A DNA stretch of 44,090 nt. Origin: CALGLS01 sp047626155 (lineage in GTDB: Bacteria; Bacteroidota; Bacteroidia; Chitinophagales; Saprospiraceae). Under the pieces are notes generated by a model that saw only the letters and a program-made list of their open reading frames with translations, had not been told where the DNA came from and made no database searches. Made by a program: the position numbers and the translations under genes. This document shows positions 1 through 8,766 of this stretch, in pieces (position 1 is the first letter of the stretch; every line of letters starts with the position of its first letter). The stretch spans positions 1 to 44,090 of the forward strand of contig JBLHRR010000028.1 of NCBI GenBank assembly GCA_047626155.1, read 5' to 3'.

Positions 1-605
1 CCAGGCGAAGCGTAAGAAGTACCTTTATATTGAAAGCCGTATTCTCCACACTTACTATCCAAATTAATAACAGGGCTATCCGTCTGAAGATTAGTCGTAG
101 CAATTTCTGCGTTACCAATGTAATCAGCGGTCCAACTTACTGCTTGTCGTAGTGTTTTACTAGGGTCGCGAAGTTGGACTACGTCTCCAAAGGGGTTTAG
201 AGATAATGCAGCATTCCAATTTGCAGAGGAAAAGCCAATTCCGTTACAGTCATAATTTGCTCCTTTCACACAGCGATTAAGTGCCGGACTGCTAAAACTT
301 AACTGATATACGCCATTTGAATTAGGCAATCCATCGTTTTGCGAATTAATAGTTGGATGCGGATTGGCCTGGTTATACAATAAAATAATTGTTCCTGGTG
401 AGAGATTGGTAAAAGGAGTGCCTAAACTCACATATATACTATCGTTTGGAAAAGCATCTGAATTATTATCTAAAATCCATCCTTCTAAATCGACCGAGGC
501 TGTGGGATTTGCTGTGTTACCTGTTACTACTAGCTCAATATACTTTGTATAGCTAGTAGGCATCAAGCCAACTTCATTAACAATTAAAAGGAGATAACGC
601 TCCAT
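1..605 (-). CDS. Lamin-tail-domain-like secreted protein, 3' part outside window, frameshift near start
   Basis: The minus strand is open from an ATG at 605 to the window edge. The translation contains an LTD-like pattern: LIVNEVGLMPTSYTKYIEL, then DLEGWILDNN. LTD domains are beta-sandwich modules of secreted or surface proteins. The reading frame at 605 has no signal peptide. A good one (YKLLLLALFSVTILSAQNG) lies directly upstream in another frame, which opens at a GTG at 726 and stops about 10 codons after the signal peptide. Removing one A from the A4 run at 586-589 would join the two frames as ...NGALSPLIVNEVG. Either the gene is a frameshift pseudogene, the sequence carries a homopolymer error, or the ATG at 605 is used and the protein is not exported. 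The product class is inferred from pattern only, and the C-terminus cannot be seen. Confidence 0.6.
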   Translation of the reverse strand, partial: MERYLLLIVNEVGLMPTSYTKYIELVVTGNTANPTASVDLEGWILDNNSDAFPNDSIYVSLGTPFTNLSPGTIILLYNQANPHPTINSQNDGLPNSNGVYQLSFSSPALNRCVKGANYDCNGIGFSSANWNAALSLNPFGDVVQLRDPSKTLRQAVSWTADYIGNAEIATTNLQTDSPVINLDSKCGEYGFQYKGTSYASP

Positions 606-997
606 TTTGAGCAGATAAAATAGTTACGGAGAACAAGGCAAGTAGTAATAGCTTATAGTTTTTCGTAGTGGTTTTGTTTAGTATAACAATGTACTTGTAT
701 ACTATTAAATAAATTCTTATCCTCACTCAGTTTAAAAAATGAGTAGATAAGGTTATCAAGCTATAAGGTCTTCTCTTAGTGAATAAGACTCTTATAGTTT
801 TATATTAAACACGCGCTAAAAAATTACTGTCGGACTGATCAGTAGCAAGGCAAATGTATTAAACAAAACATACCTTTCCAAAAACAAGTGTTAATGTTTT
901 AATACTAAAAAAATAGCCTGCTAACGTCTCGGACGCCTACTAGAAATAAACTTCAACAATAATACTACGACAGACTCGAATATTTATTCCCTCCTCC
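606..997. other. Intergenic region and leader with a hairpin
   Basis: There is no ORF here apart from the out-of-frame signal-peptide segment (606-726). A hairpin at 761-797 pairs CTATAAGGTCTT with AAGAC-T-CTTATAG, 12 pairs with one bulge. It lies in the predicted leader of the LTD-like gene. The rest is AT-rich and shows nothing recognisable. Confidence 0.4.
851..881 (-). promoter_or_regulatory. Bacteroidota-type promoter for the LTD-like gene
   Basis: Read on the minus strand this is TTG, exactly 20 bases, then TACATTTG. It matches the Bacteroidota primary-sigma pattern TTG-N19-21-TAnnTTTG. Transcription would begin near 843-846 and run leftward, leaving a leader of about 120 bases to the GTG at 726 or 240 bases to the ATG at 605. 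Confidence 0.6.
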
Positions 998-1486
998 CTA
1001 AAACTCCAATAACTCAATCTCAAAACGCAAAACCGCATTAGGCGGAATCGCTCCCGGATAACCCTTCGCTCCATAAGCCAAATGAGACGGAATCAAAAAG
1101 GTCCCCTTCCCTCCTTTATTCAACAAACGGATCGCTTCTCCCCAACCTTTTATAACTCCGTTCAGTTTAAATTCAAAAGGCTTTCCTTTTTTCACTGAGG
1201 AATCAAATAGTTTCCCATCCAAAAAGGTACCGTGATAATGAGCGACCACCTCTGCGGAAGCGCCTAGATTTTTTGCGGAAGCCCCCTCTCCTTCTTTTTC
1301 AATGGCGAAGAACATTCCGGATGGAGTTATAGACCCCTCCAGTCCCTGTGCTTTAGCATATTCAAGGATGAGCTTTTGGTCAATAGCTTTTTGGGCGACG
1401 GGATTAACTGCAACTTTTTCTGCAGATGAGTTGTTACAAGCGGTTAATCCCAATAAGAGAAATAGGCAGAAATTGATGACTTTCAT
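998..1486 (-). CDS. FKBP-type peptidyl-prolyl cis-trans isomerase, lipoprotein
   Basis: This 162-residue protein is a probable periplasmic or outer-membrane-anchored prolyl isomerase that assists protein folding. A hydrophobic N-terminus ends in a lipobox (LTAC, Cys17), so it should be lipidated by Lgt and Lsp. Residues about 75-162 form one FKBP domain, with VVAHYHGTFLDGKLFDSS, the GVIKGWGEA core, PSHLAYG and the closing IPPNAVLRFEIELL strand. These are the usual positions of the proline-binding aromatics. The length fits the small Bacteroidota lipoprotein FKBPs. It lies 190 bp downstream of the TPR protein gene on the same strand, with a repeat element between them, so co-transcription is uncertain. 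Confidence 0.93.
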   Translation of the reverse strand: MKVINFCLFLLLGLTACNNSSAEKVAVNPVAQKAIDQKLILEYAKAQGLEGSITPSGMFFAIEKEGEGASAKNLGASAEVVAHYHGTFLDGKLFDSSVKKGKPFEFKLNGVIKGWGEAIRLLNKGGKGTFLIPSHLAYGAKGYPGAIPPNAVLRFEIELLEF

Positions 1487-1554
1487 AATGAATTTTATTT
1501 TTTAAAAGGTAATTGTTTAGCTCTAAATGATTCCATTTAATGGAACATAGCAAA

Positions 1555-1605
1555 TTGGCGTTCCGCCAATTATATTTTTTACCGCAAAGGCGCAAAGAGT
1601 CGCAA
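1555..1605 (+). repeat. Dispersed intergenic repeat, copy 1 (hairpin + T run + ACCGCAA)
   Basis: A small hairpin (TTGGCG-TTC-CGCCAA) is followed by a T run and ACCGCAAAGGCGCAAAG. The same order of elements recurs at 17443-17495. The CGCAAAG-type repeats belong to a style of dispersed intergenic repeat common in environmental genomes. A second small palindrome, TTCCATT-T-AATGGAA, lies just before it near 1531-1545. Confidence 0.6.
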
Positions 1606-1676
1606 CGTTAAACTCTTGGAGAGCATCTTCGTTGCGTTTCTTTGCGTCTTTGGTTAATTCATTTGACCAAACGAAT

Positions 1677-3134
1677 CTACTTCGCAGCCCGCACCGTCGT
1701 CTTCTCCTGTATCCAACAGCCAACGGTAAATGGATCACCGTCTTTCATCAGCTTCTGGAAAACATCTTCCTTGCTTGGCATAAAAGCTTGATAGCGTGCA
1801 ATCAACTTGTTAGCTTCTTTAGCTACTGAAGAATCTACTCGCTTGGCTTTTTTCCATTTATCTATTGCTGGCCAGGTTATGATCTGAGAATCCCATCCAC
1901 GACCGGGGCCACATAAAGTACCACTTGAAGCGTATAACTTTCCGATAAGAATATATGCAGAACCATTGTTAGGTTTAAAATTAATCGCACGTCTGGCTGC
2001 TTGTCTGGATTTAGAATAACTCTTCAGGTGCGCGTAATAAATTTTAGCAATAGTTAAAGCATATAGCGACTTCTTACCGTTGTCTTTTGACTTAGAGATA
2101 CAATCTTCATAGTGACCGATAGCATCTTTGTAGCGACCTTCTTCCAATGCAGTACGTGCATCTCCGGTACAGGTCGATGCCGGTGGGGGCCGTTTACAAC
2201 TGGCATCCTTCGCTGCCCGCAAAGCAACGATAGCAGCATCTGCATCTAGACAGTTACCTCGTTTCAAACGACCAAGTGTGGAGAGGATCGCATCACAATC
2301 TGTTGGCGCTGCTTCAAAATCTGTGTAGTATTTTTTTTTGTAGTATTCACAATCGTAGAAATCATCTATGCCTTCCAACTGTTCCAAACGACTTGGTGCG
2401 TAACCTTCTACCACATCCCATCCCTGAGCAATCCATTTTGGGTCATTTTTATCTTTCAATTCTTTTGTGGCTCTATCCAAGGCACCGTAAATCTTCTTAG
2501 TGTACTTTTGCGCATCTGCCATAGATACCTTTTCTTCCAACAAACCATTTACTAATAAACCAGTAAATGGATTTATAATAAAAGCAGCGGTTTGATCTCC
2601 TTTAACATCAATAACATCTTTGAATATCGTATAAATTTCGTCACTGCTTTTACGTCCAGGAAAGGTGTAAAAAAGGTCGTAGGCTTTTAGGCCTTTATAC
2701 ATAGTTGCTTTTGCAGGATAGCATTGCATTCCATCTTCATACAATTGAAAAATGGCTTTGATATATTCTTCTTTTTTAGCTTCGTCTTTTTCAGTAGCCA
2801 ATAAGCCTTTGTAAATTTTCATGCCATCCGTGTACTGATAATCTCTTTTTCCGTCTGCTGCCGGCGCAATGGAAAATACCTTATTCCAATATTCTAATGC
2901 GATCTCATAGTTTTTTAATTCTAATTCCTGACGGTATAATACGTGATTCTCCATAGCAGATTGCTGGAATTTTTTACCCGCCCAATTTGGGCATCCTTCT
3001 TTTTCAGGGACGACTGGTGCTTGTTTAACTTCCTTTACTTCTACTACCTCGGGAGCCGTTTTAGGCGTACACGCAATACCGATGCAAAGCAGTAGTAATA
3101 CTAGTGTTGGAAATAATACTTTAATGTTCTTCAT
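1677..3134 (-). CDS. TPR-repeat lipoprotein (paralogue A)
   Basis: A 485-residue predicted lipoprotein: the N-terminus has a hydrophobic stretch and the lipobox GIAC (Cys22), followed by a linker rich in Val, Glu, Lys and Pro. The mature part is helical with TPR-like units, for example LKNYEIALEYWNKVFSIAP near residue 75 and EEGRYKDAIGHYEDCI near residue 330. The C-terminal part carries SYSKSRQAARRAINFKP and ends with a VGCWI motif. The next gene on this strand (3482-4891) has the same architecture and the same landmark motifs (LYR, IAPAA, YSDG/YTDG, QCY, VGCWI), so the two are tandem paralogues. TPR domains mediate protein-protein contacts. The specific role is unknown; envelope scaffolding is only a guess. 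Confidence 0.85.
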   Translation of the reverse strand: MKNIKVLFPTLVLLLLCIGIACTPKTAPEVVEVKEVKQAPVVPEKEGCPNWAGKKFQQSAMENHVLYRQELELKNYEIALEYWNKVFSIAPAADGKRDYQYTDGMKIYKGLLATEKDEAKKEEYIKAIFQLYEDGMQCYPAKATMYKGLKAYDLFYTFPGRKSSDEIYTIFKDVIDVKGDQTAAFIINPFTGLLVNGLLEEKVSMADAQKYTKKIYGALDRATKELKDKNDPKWIAQGWDVVEGYAPSRLEQLEGIDDFYDCEYYKKKYYTDFEAAPTDCDAILSTLGRLKRGNCLDADAAIVALRAAKDASCKRPPPASTCTGDARTALEEGRYKDAIGHYEDCISKSKDNGKKSLYALTIAKIYYAHLKSYSKSRQAARRAINFKPNNGSAYILIGKLYASSGTLCGPGRGWDSQIITWPAIDKWKKAKRVDSSVAKEANKLIARYQAFMPSKEDVFQKLMKDGDPFTVGCWIQEKTTVRAAK

Positions 3135-3192
3135 GATCTTAGATTGAAAGGTTCGTTTTCGTATAAGAATTTTGGATATTTGACATCCTCGC

Positions 3193-3200
3193 CAAATATA
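3193..3200 (-). promoter_or_regulatory. Candidate -7 box for TPR paralogue A
   Basis: The minus strand reads TATATTTG about 60 bases upstream of the start at 3134, matching TAnnTTTG. No TTG is present at the usual -33 distance, so the call rests on the -7 box and its position. Confidence 0.35.
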
Positions 3201-3413
3201 GTTCTTATTGTTATTAACTAGATGCAGTTTTTATGTAAAATGGTTTGCTCGAAGATTATGTTCAACGTTCTCCCGCAAAAACAAAGCAGAATCGCGATTT
3301 TCAGAAGGGGTGCTTTCTTTGGAAAGGAGGTAGGTTTCTCGGCACACATAATGGGTCTACTAAACGGGCGGATGCTCTCCATTGGAAACTAGAGGTAAGC
3401 GTTGGCAATCCCC

Positions 3414-3465
3414 AGAATAGAAAAGAGCTTCGCCGAAACATTTCGGCGAAGCTCTTTTCTATTCT
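3414..3465. terminator. Perfect 52-bp palindromic terminator
   Basis: Two perfectly complementary 25-base arms (3414-3438 and 3441-3465) are separated by only CA. The core is AAGAGCTTCGCCGAAA with its complement, flanked by A-rich and T-rich ends on both sides, so it can terminate in either direction. It sits 17 bases past the stop codon of the TPR paralogue B gene (3482) and insulates it from paralogue A. Confidence 0.85.
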
Positions 3466-3481
3466 CTTCTTTCCTTATTGC

Positions 3482-4891
3482 TTATTTAAACTTAACCGTT
3501 ACGTTTTCTCCGATCCAACAACCTACTTTCGCAGTTTGCCCTGCTTTCACACCTCTCATAAAACCTTCAGCCTGATCTGGACGGGCAGCTAAGTAACGTC
3601 CTATTTTCTTACTTGCATCCCCAGCAACACCTGAATCTATTGATTTTGCTCTTCCGTACATTTCAATTGCTGCCAATACAGCCAAACGCTGGTTCCAGTC
3701 GTCTCCACATTTACTTGCAGAAGTAGCATACAAATCGGCGATCAACATGTAAGGATCTCCCCAACCAGAACGCATTTTTGCCGCTGCTCTTGCGCTGGAA
3801 CGTGCTTTACTATATTGCTTTAGTTTACGACCTTGAATCGAAGCGATAGAGAATTGGTATCCTGCCTTTTTGCTTTGGTCTATTTCGGCAGCCATCGCCT
3901 CTTCGTATTTGGCTATAGCGCCTTTGTAGTCACCAGCCTTGTATAACTTATTGGCCATTACTCCTGGGTTATTTGCTTCAAATTCCGCCTGACGTTCTGC
4001 ATTAATTTGAATAGCATACTTTGCCCATTTCCCTTCCAATTCAGCGAGGAAAGGAGTAGAAGCATCACAGCCCTGACGCTTCAGCAGCTTGATGGTTTCT
4101 TCCAAGAAAACAGGATCTTCAGATTTCGTTGCATACTCAGGCTTTAGCTTTGCTACGAAATAATCACAATCGAAAATGTGGTTTTCGATCTGAGCAAATT
4201 CTGCATTCATTGCCGCCTTAGCTGGTACGAAACGTACTTTTACTTTTTCATTGTTAGCGATATTATAATCAGCTATTTTGTTCAACTGAGTGTAAACCGC
4301 TCTAGCATCTTCTTTAGAGATTTTTTCTTTTGCGAAAAGCTGAACAACCGAGTGGGCATAAGGAACCAAAATAATGTCTTCAACGTTGTCTCCTCCTTTT
4401 TCAACAGCCATTTTCAAGGTATTGATTACTGTTTGGTAGGGGGCATCACCTAAATACTCCTTGAAGTAATACAACATATCGTATCCCTTACGACCGTAGA
4501 GGAATGACTCCTGTCCTTGTTTATAGGCATCGCCGTAGCATTGCAACTGGCCATCGTAGAGACTCAATATAATATCTACGTTCTCTTGCTTTTTAGCCGT
4601 ATCCGTTTCCTTATCAAAATAGTAACGGTAAATATCTCGTCCATCAGAGTAGTGAAGGTAATTCACACCGTTAGCAGCAGGAGCTATTCCGTAAGCTATT
4701 TTCCAGTTAGGAAAAGCTTCATCATAATTTTTTGCCTTAATGGCATCACGATAAAGAGAGTGTGCCTCCATCCCATCTTGCTCCTTAGGAGATTCTTTGA
4801 AGGTGGTACATTGTGCAATTAGTGTATTGCTGAGTATTAGTGCAGCAAGTAGTAAGGTAGTTCCTTTAAATAGTTGTCTCAAATCCATCAT
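3482..4891 (-). CDS. TPR-repeat exported protein (paralogue B)
   Basis: A 469-residue protein with a signal peptide that ends around LIAQ. The residue before the first mature Cys is Gln, so this is probably an ordinary signal peptidase I substrate, unlike its lipoprotein paralogue at 1677-3134. TPR-like repeats occur near residues 50-75 (KNYDEAFPNWKIAYGIAP) and 320-345 (LYKAGDYKGAIAKYEEAMA), followed by KQYSKARSSARAAAKM. It ends with VGCWIGENVTVKF, matching the VGCWI ending of the paralogue. The start lies only 15 bases after the beta-barrel gene, and that gene overlaps coaX, so the three form one operon ending at the 3414-3465 terminator. Function is unknown; an envelope partner of the barrel is plausible from context. 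Confidence 0.85.
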   Translation of the reverse strand: MMDLRQLFKGTTLLLAALILSNTLIAQCTTFKESPKEQDGMEAHSLYRDAIKAKNYDEAFPNWKIAYGIAPAANGVNYLHYSDGRDIYRYYFDKETDTAKKQENVDIILSLYDGQLQCYGDAYKQGQESFLYGRKGYDMLYYFKEYLGDAPYQTVINTLKMAVEKGGDNVEDIILVPYAHSVVQLFAKEKISKEDARAVYTQLNKIADYNIANNEKVKVRFVPAKAAMNAEFAQIENHIFDCDYFVAKLKPEYATKSEDPVFLEETIKLLKRQGCDASTPFLAELEGKWAKYAIQINAERQAEFEANNPGVMANKLYKAGDYKGAIAKYEEAMAAEIDQSKKAGYQFSIASIQGRKLKQYSKARSSARAAAKMRSGWGDPYMLIADLYATSASKCGDDWNQRLAVLAAIEMYGRAKSIDSGVAGDASKKIGRYLAARPDQAEGFMRGVKAGQTAKVGCWIGENVTVKFK

Positions 4892-4906
4892 TGCTAAATT
4901 AAGTTT

Positions 4907-6328
4907 TTAATTAAATTTACGTTTGTAAAACCAGTTGCTATCGTTAAAAGTAAAACCGAGTGTCACTTTACCATAAGTATCTTTTATAGCGCCATCACCA
5001 TCTAATCGTCCCATTTCGAAAGCTAAATTCACAAACGACGTTTCGTTCTTTAATATAATCGGAAAACCTAGGCCAAGTGTTATACCCCGACGCGTTAAAG
5101 ATTCATTAATTCCGACGTTGGCACCGCCTCTTGGGTCACGTTCGTAGAACACCCCGAAGCGGTATTTAACAGTTTCGAAGTAGTTATTAAGACTTTGATA
5201 AGCATTTGGAACATATTCCGCACCAACAGCCACGGTATAAGCATCCTCTAAGTCTCCCTTCTCTTCACCATTTGACTCATTATAATACTTACTCCACCTA
5301 GCAAAAGAGAAATCGGCACCTACTCTCCAGGTTGCTTTTCCATGTCTAAAGCGGTACGTTGTTCCCAGTCCAAATTCAGCAGGTAATCTTCCATTAAATA
5401 GGGAGTCCGTAAAAGTACCTGCCGGAATAGTATCCAGGGCAGAAGTTAAACTAGTGGCGTAGGCCAGGTTTCTACGTCTGGTTAGCCGATCAGTGTTTAT
5501 ATCCATCTTAGTTCCTGAATGTCCGTAAATACCAACCGTCAGCCTGGAACGATCTATATTTCTAATACTCTTATTCTTATTTTGGAACGCATATTCATAT
5601 TGCATACCGAGGTTCCATAGCAAGCCACGGATACTGGCGTCATTTTCAGTCAGGTTGAAATAGTAATTATCCAAATTGATAAAATCAACGGCTTGACTTT
5701 TTTCAATACTTCCAAAAAGGAAACCGATACTTCCTCCTAAGGCCAATTTATGAACAGTGGTATCATTGTCATTAGACCATCGGTAGTGAACGCCGTGTCC
5801 CCATTGCATTTGATAAGTTCCTCCGTTACCCAAAGAACTATTGATCACGGTGTCTCCATTAATTTGTTGATCAGAAGAAATCGTTTGTACTTCATAACCT
5901 ACCGTACTATATGGTTGGAGGCTGAAACCCATTCCCCAATAAATTGGAGACTTATCCCGATCCAAAATTCTACTTGAAATATTACGAACTGGAAAAGCTA
6001 GGCTAATATAAGATAAATTACCTGACCAAACATCTGCTTGCTGATCATTAAGTTCCAATTCGCCATAACGGGCTTTAATCCCTAACTCAAATGCCGTAGT
6101 CTGCAAAAAACTCAAGGCCGCAGGGTTTCGGTAATTCGCATGTGCAAAGTCATTATAGGAGGCGGCCAAATTCCCCATGCCATTCAGCGCTGCAAAGTTC
6201 TGCGTTTCTAAATCTCCAAGTGCAACACGGGAGTAGGGTGAATTAATTTTTGGCTGTGCAAAAACACTATTGGCAACAAACAAAAACAATAGGATTACAA
6301 GAAAATTATTATTTCTTTTTTCCAACAT
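4907..6328 (-). CDS. Outer-membrane beta-barrel protein of the coaX operon
   Basis: A 473-residue protein with a signal peptide ending VFAQ. The mature start contains INSPYSRVALGDLE, resembling the N-terminal signature of a Bacteroidota outer-membrane family commonly found beside coaX. The rest is a run of short amphipathic strands rich in Gly, Tyr and Asn (for example GITLGLGFPIILKN and GKVTLGFTFND near the end), and the chain ends in aromatic residues, as expected for a barrel. Its start overlaps the end of coaX by 20 bases. Transport or assembly functions have been proposed for related FadL-like barrels, but no substrate can be inferred here. Confidence 0.85.
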   Translation of the reverse strand: MLEKRNNNFLVILLFLFVANSVFAQPKINSPYSRVALGDLETQNFAALNGMGNLAASYNDFAHANYRNPAALSFLQTTAFELGIKARYGELELNDQQADVWSGNLSYISLAFPVRNISSRILDRDKSPIYWGMGFSLQPYSTVGYEVQTISSDQQINGDTVINSSLGNGGTYQMQWGHGVHYRWSNDNDTTVHKLALGGSIGFLFGSIEKSQAVDFINLDNYYFNLTENDASIRGLLWNLGMQYEYAFQNKNKSIRNIDRSRLTVGIYGHSGTKMDINTDRLTRRRNLAYATSLTSALDTIPAGTFTDSLFNGRLPAEFGLGTTYRFRHGKATWRVGADFSFARWSKYYNESNGEEKGDLEDAYTVAVGAEYVPNAYQSLNNYFETVKYRFGVFYERDPRGGANVGINESLTRRGITLGLGFPIILKNETSFVNLAFEMGRLDGDGAIKDTYGKVTLGFTFNDSNWFYKRKFN

Positions 6329-7040
6329 TATGGTTTAGTATTTTATTCAATCCCCGTAGGACTAAATTGTGATTTACAAATATCTTAGTTTTCAAATTAT
6401 CTGCAAAAAAATCTGCGTCGCCTCCTGTAAAAATAACGATCAGCGGACTAAATTTTTTGCGATAAGCTTTTATAAAACCTTCTACTTCGAAAATGGCACC
6501 TAATCCTCCTCCTGATCGGAGCGCAGTATCGGTTGTATTTCCGATGAGTTCAATTTCTTTTTTTCGCTTCACTAAAGGCAACTTCGCCGTAAAGGCATTC
6601 ATGGCCTTGAATCGCATACTGACTCCCGGACTAATCCCTCCTCCCAAATACTCTCCTTCCTTTGTTATGAGGTCATAGGTAATACAGGTTCCTGCATCAA
6701 TCACCAGACAGTTTTTCTTGGGAAATAAATCATTAGCGGCTATCGCGGCAGACAATCTATCTTTACCCAACGTCTTCGGTGTTTTATAACTATTGGTGAT
6801 TGGCAAAGCTGTTTTGGCATTCAGTATCAAAACAGGTAGTTGCTGCCCCAATCGTTTCCACATCGCCTCATCGATTCCCCTTGTGGATGACAGTGCGATC
6901 TCTTTTATATTCTTTCGTTTTATCAAACGCAATAGCTTCTCCTCTTCTATCGCTGGCCAAAGCCACTTTTGTACCACCTCGTCATTCCGGAAAGCAGCTA
7001 GCTTTGCTCTGGTGTTTCCTATGTCTATAATGAGGTTCAC
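6309..7040 (-). CDS. coaX: Type III pantothenate kinase
   Basis: It phosphorylates pantothenate to 4'-phosphopantothenate, the first step of coenzyme A synthesis. The 243-residue length is normal. ASKHA-fold landmarks are present: the phosphate-1 motif DIGNTRAKLA at residues 6-15, the LGKDRLSAAIAA segment, the phosphate-2 motif DAGTCITYDLI, GGGISPG and the adenosine-site-like FTGGDA near residue 210. The family needs a monovalent cation and is insensitive to CoA feedback (established for type III enzymes). It is the first gene of an operon with the overlapping barrel gene and TPR paralogue B. Confidence 0.96.
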   Translation of the reverse strand: MNLIIDIGNTRAKLAAFRNDEVVQKWLWPAIEEEKLLRLIKRKNIKEIALSSTRGIDEAMWKRLGQQLPVLILNAKTALPITNSYKTPKTLGKDRLSAAIAANDLFPKKNCLVIDAGTCITYDLITKEGEYLGGGISPGVSMRFKAMNAFTAKLPLVKRKKEIELIGNTTDTALRSGGGLGAIFEVEGFIKAYRKKFSPLIVIFTGGDADFFADNLKTKIFVNHNLVLRGLNKILNHNVGKKK

Positions 7041-7182
7041 TTTGATAATTAGATTGATGCCATATTAAGGAAAAAGGTTGTTTATCCTAGTTAATTGTAT
7101 CACACAATGTTGCCTTAGCCCTAATTACGCTGTCTGAAAAAGAGCTTCTGCTCGCTGCAACATTTTGCACCTCCCCTTAGTC

Positions 7183-8712
7183 CTAATGACGGAAGTGGCG
7201 GAAACCAGTCATTACCATTGGGAGATCGTTGTTATTGCAATAATCAATACTCAAATTATCTTTGATCGATCCTCCTGGCTGAATCACTGCTTTTATACCG
7301 GCCTTATGTGCAATTTCTACACAATCTGGAAATGGAAAGAAAGCATCAGAAGCCATAGCCGCACCATTTACATCAAACTTAAAATGGCCTGCCTTGTGAA
7401 TCGCTTGTTCTAAGGCATCCACCCGTGACGTTTGTCCGCAACCCATTCCTATCATCTGCTGGTCTTTCACCAAAACGATGGTATTTGATTTAATGTGTTT
7501 TACCACTCGATTAGCGAATAACAAGTCATCTACAATATCTTTAGAAGGCATGGTATTCGTGACCACTTTGAAATCGTCTGTTGTTTCTCTTTTCAAATCA
7601 GCATCTTGCACCACCACTCCATTGAGCAAACTCTTGTAACTCTGTTGTTGGATATTGAAATGCTTAATCCGTAAAACAACGCGTTTTGCTTTTTTCGTCA
7701 ATAAGGTCAACGCATCATCCGTATAAGCTGGTGCGATTAAAACCTCGTAAAATAAGTTATTAATCTCTGTCGCTGTTTCTACATCAACAGTACTATTACA
7801 AATCAGGATCCCTCCAAAAGCAGAAACATTATCACCGGCTAATGCGGCTTTCCAAGCTTCTAAAACGGTATCTCTGGTAGCTATTCCACAAGGGTTCGTG
7901 TGCTTCAAAACAGCAAAGGTTGGTTTTGCTTTTTCGAATTCGGACATCAAGCCGACTGCTGCATCTATATCAACCAAGTTGTTGTAAGAGATTTGTTTTC
8001 CACCATACTTTTCGAACATATCGCTGAAGTCACCATAGAAAGTTCCTTCCTGATGTGGATTCTCTCCGTAGCGCAATACACTGGCGTTGAGTATACTTTT
8101 TTTGAATGCTTTGTCTTCTCCACCACGATTGAAGTAAGAATAAATTGCCGTATCATAGTGAGAAGAAACTTTGAATGCTTTTCGAGCCAAATCTGTTCTA
8201 TCTTCTAAAGTAGTCTCTCCGTCTTTTTCGTTTAGCAATTCTAGTACTTGAGCATACTCGTCTTTAGAAGGCACTACTACTACATCGTTGTAATTTTTGG
8301 CTGCAGCCCGAATCAAAGCAATCCCTCCAATATCAATCTTTTCAATGATCGTTGCTTCGTCATCTGTTTCAGCTACTGTTTTTTCAAAAGGATATAAATC
8401 AACAATAACTAGATCTATTTCTGGAATTTCGTATTCCGCTAGTTGAGCCAAATGATCATCCTCTCGGCGTCCTAATATGCCTCCAAATACTTTAGGGTGC
8501 AGGGTTTTTACTCGTCCGTCCAAAATAGAAGGGTAAGAAGTCAGGTTCTCAACAGCTTCTATTTCCGTTTTCAAATGTGCTTCAATAAACTTCTGTGTTC
8601 CTCCCGTGGAATAGATCGTAACGCCTAAGCGATGCAATTCGTCGATGATTGGTTCAAGCCCTTCTTTAGAAAAAACAGAGATTAGTGCGGAGCGAATTTT
8701 TCTAGAAGCCAT
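7183..8712 (-). CDS. purH: Bifunctional AICAR formyltransferase / IMP cyclohydrolase
   Basis: It catalyses the last two steps of de novo purine synthesis: AICAR to FAICAR with 10-formyl-THF, then cyclisation to IMP. The 509-residue length is typical. The N-terminal MGS-like cyclohydrolase domain begins RSALISVFSKEGL and contains STGGT and LDGRVKTLHPKV. The formyltransferase domain shows LRYGENPHQ, KHTNPCG, ASDAFFPFPDCVE and QPGGSIKD. It is monocistronic: a 142-bp gap separates it from coaX, and a candidate -7 box lies upstream. That downstream gap holds a long-loop inverted repeat (AATGTTGC/GCAACATT) and a small GAGC-TTCT-GCTC hairpin. Confidence 0.98.
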   Translation of the reverse strand: MASRKIRSALISVFSKEGLEPIIDELHRLGVTIYSTGGTQKFIEAHLKTEIEAVENLTSYPSILDGRVKTLHPKVFGGILGRREDDHLAQLAEYEIPEIDLVIVDLYPFEKTVAETDDEATIIEKIDIGGIALIRAAAKNYNDVVVVPSKDEYAQVLELLNEKDGETTLEDRTDLARKAFKVSSHYDTAIYSYFNRGGEDKAFKKSILNASVLRYGENPHQEGTFYGDFSDMFEKYGGKQISYNNLVDIDAAVGLMSEFEKAKPTFAVLKHTNPCGIATRDTVLEAWKAALAGDNVSAFGGILICNSTVDVETATEINNLFYEVLIAPAYTDDALTLLTKKAKRVVLRIKHFNIQQQSYKSLLNGVVVQDADLKRETTDDFKVVTNTMPSKDIVDDLLFANRVVKHIKSNTIVLVKDQQMIGMGCGQTSRVDALEQAIHKAGHFKFDVNGAAMASDAFFPFPDCVEIAHKAGIKAVIQPGGSIKDNLSIDYCNNNDLPMVMTGFRHFRH

Positions 8713-8758
8713 AGTTGGTATGTTTGTGTCGATTTTAACTCAAAACTCAAAAGACGCG

Positions 8759-8766
8759 CAAAGGTA
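8759..8766 (-). promoter_or_regulatory. Candidate -7 box for purH
   Basis: The minus strand reads TACCTTTG (TAnnTTTG) 47 bases before the purH start codon. No convincing -33 TTG is seen at 19-21 bases. Confidence 0.4.

Noticed and set aside
3245..3592. Plus-strand 115-codon ORF between the TPR genes
   Set aside because: It runs through the palindromic terminator and the antisense of the TPR B gene; no plausible product.
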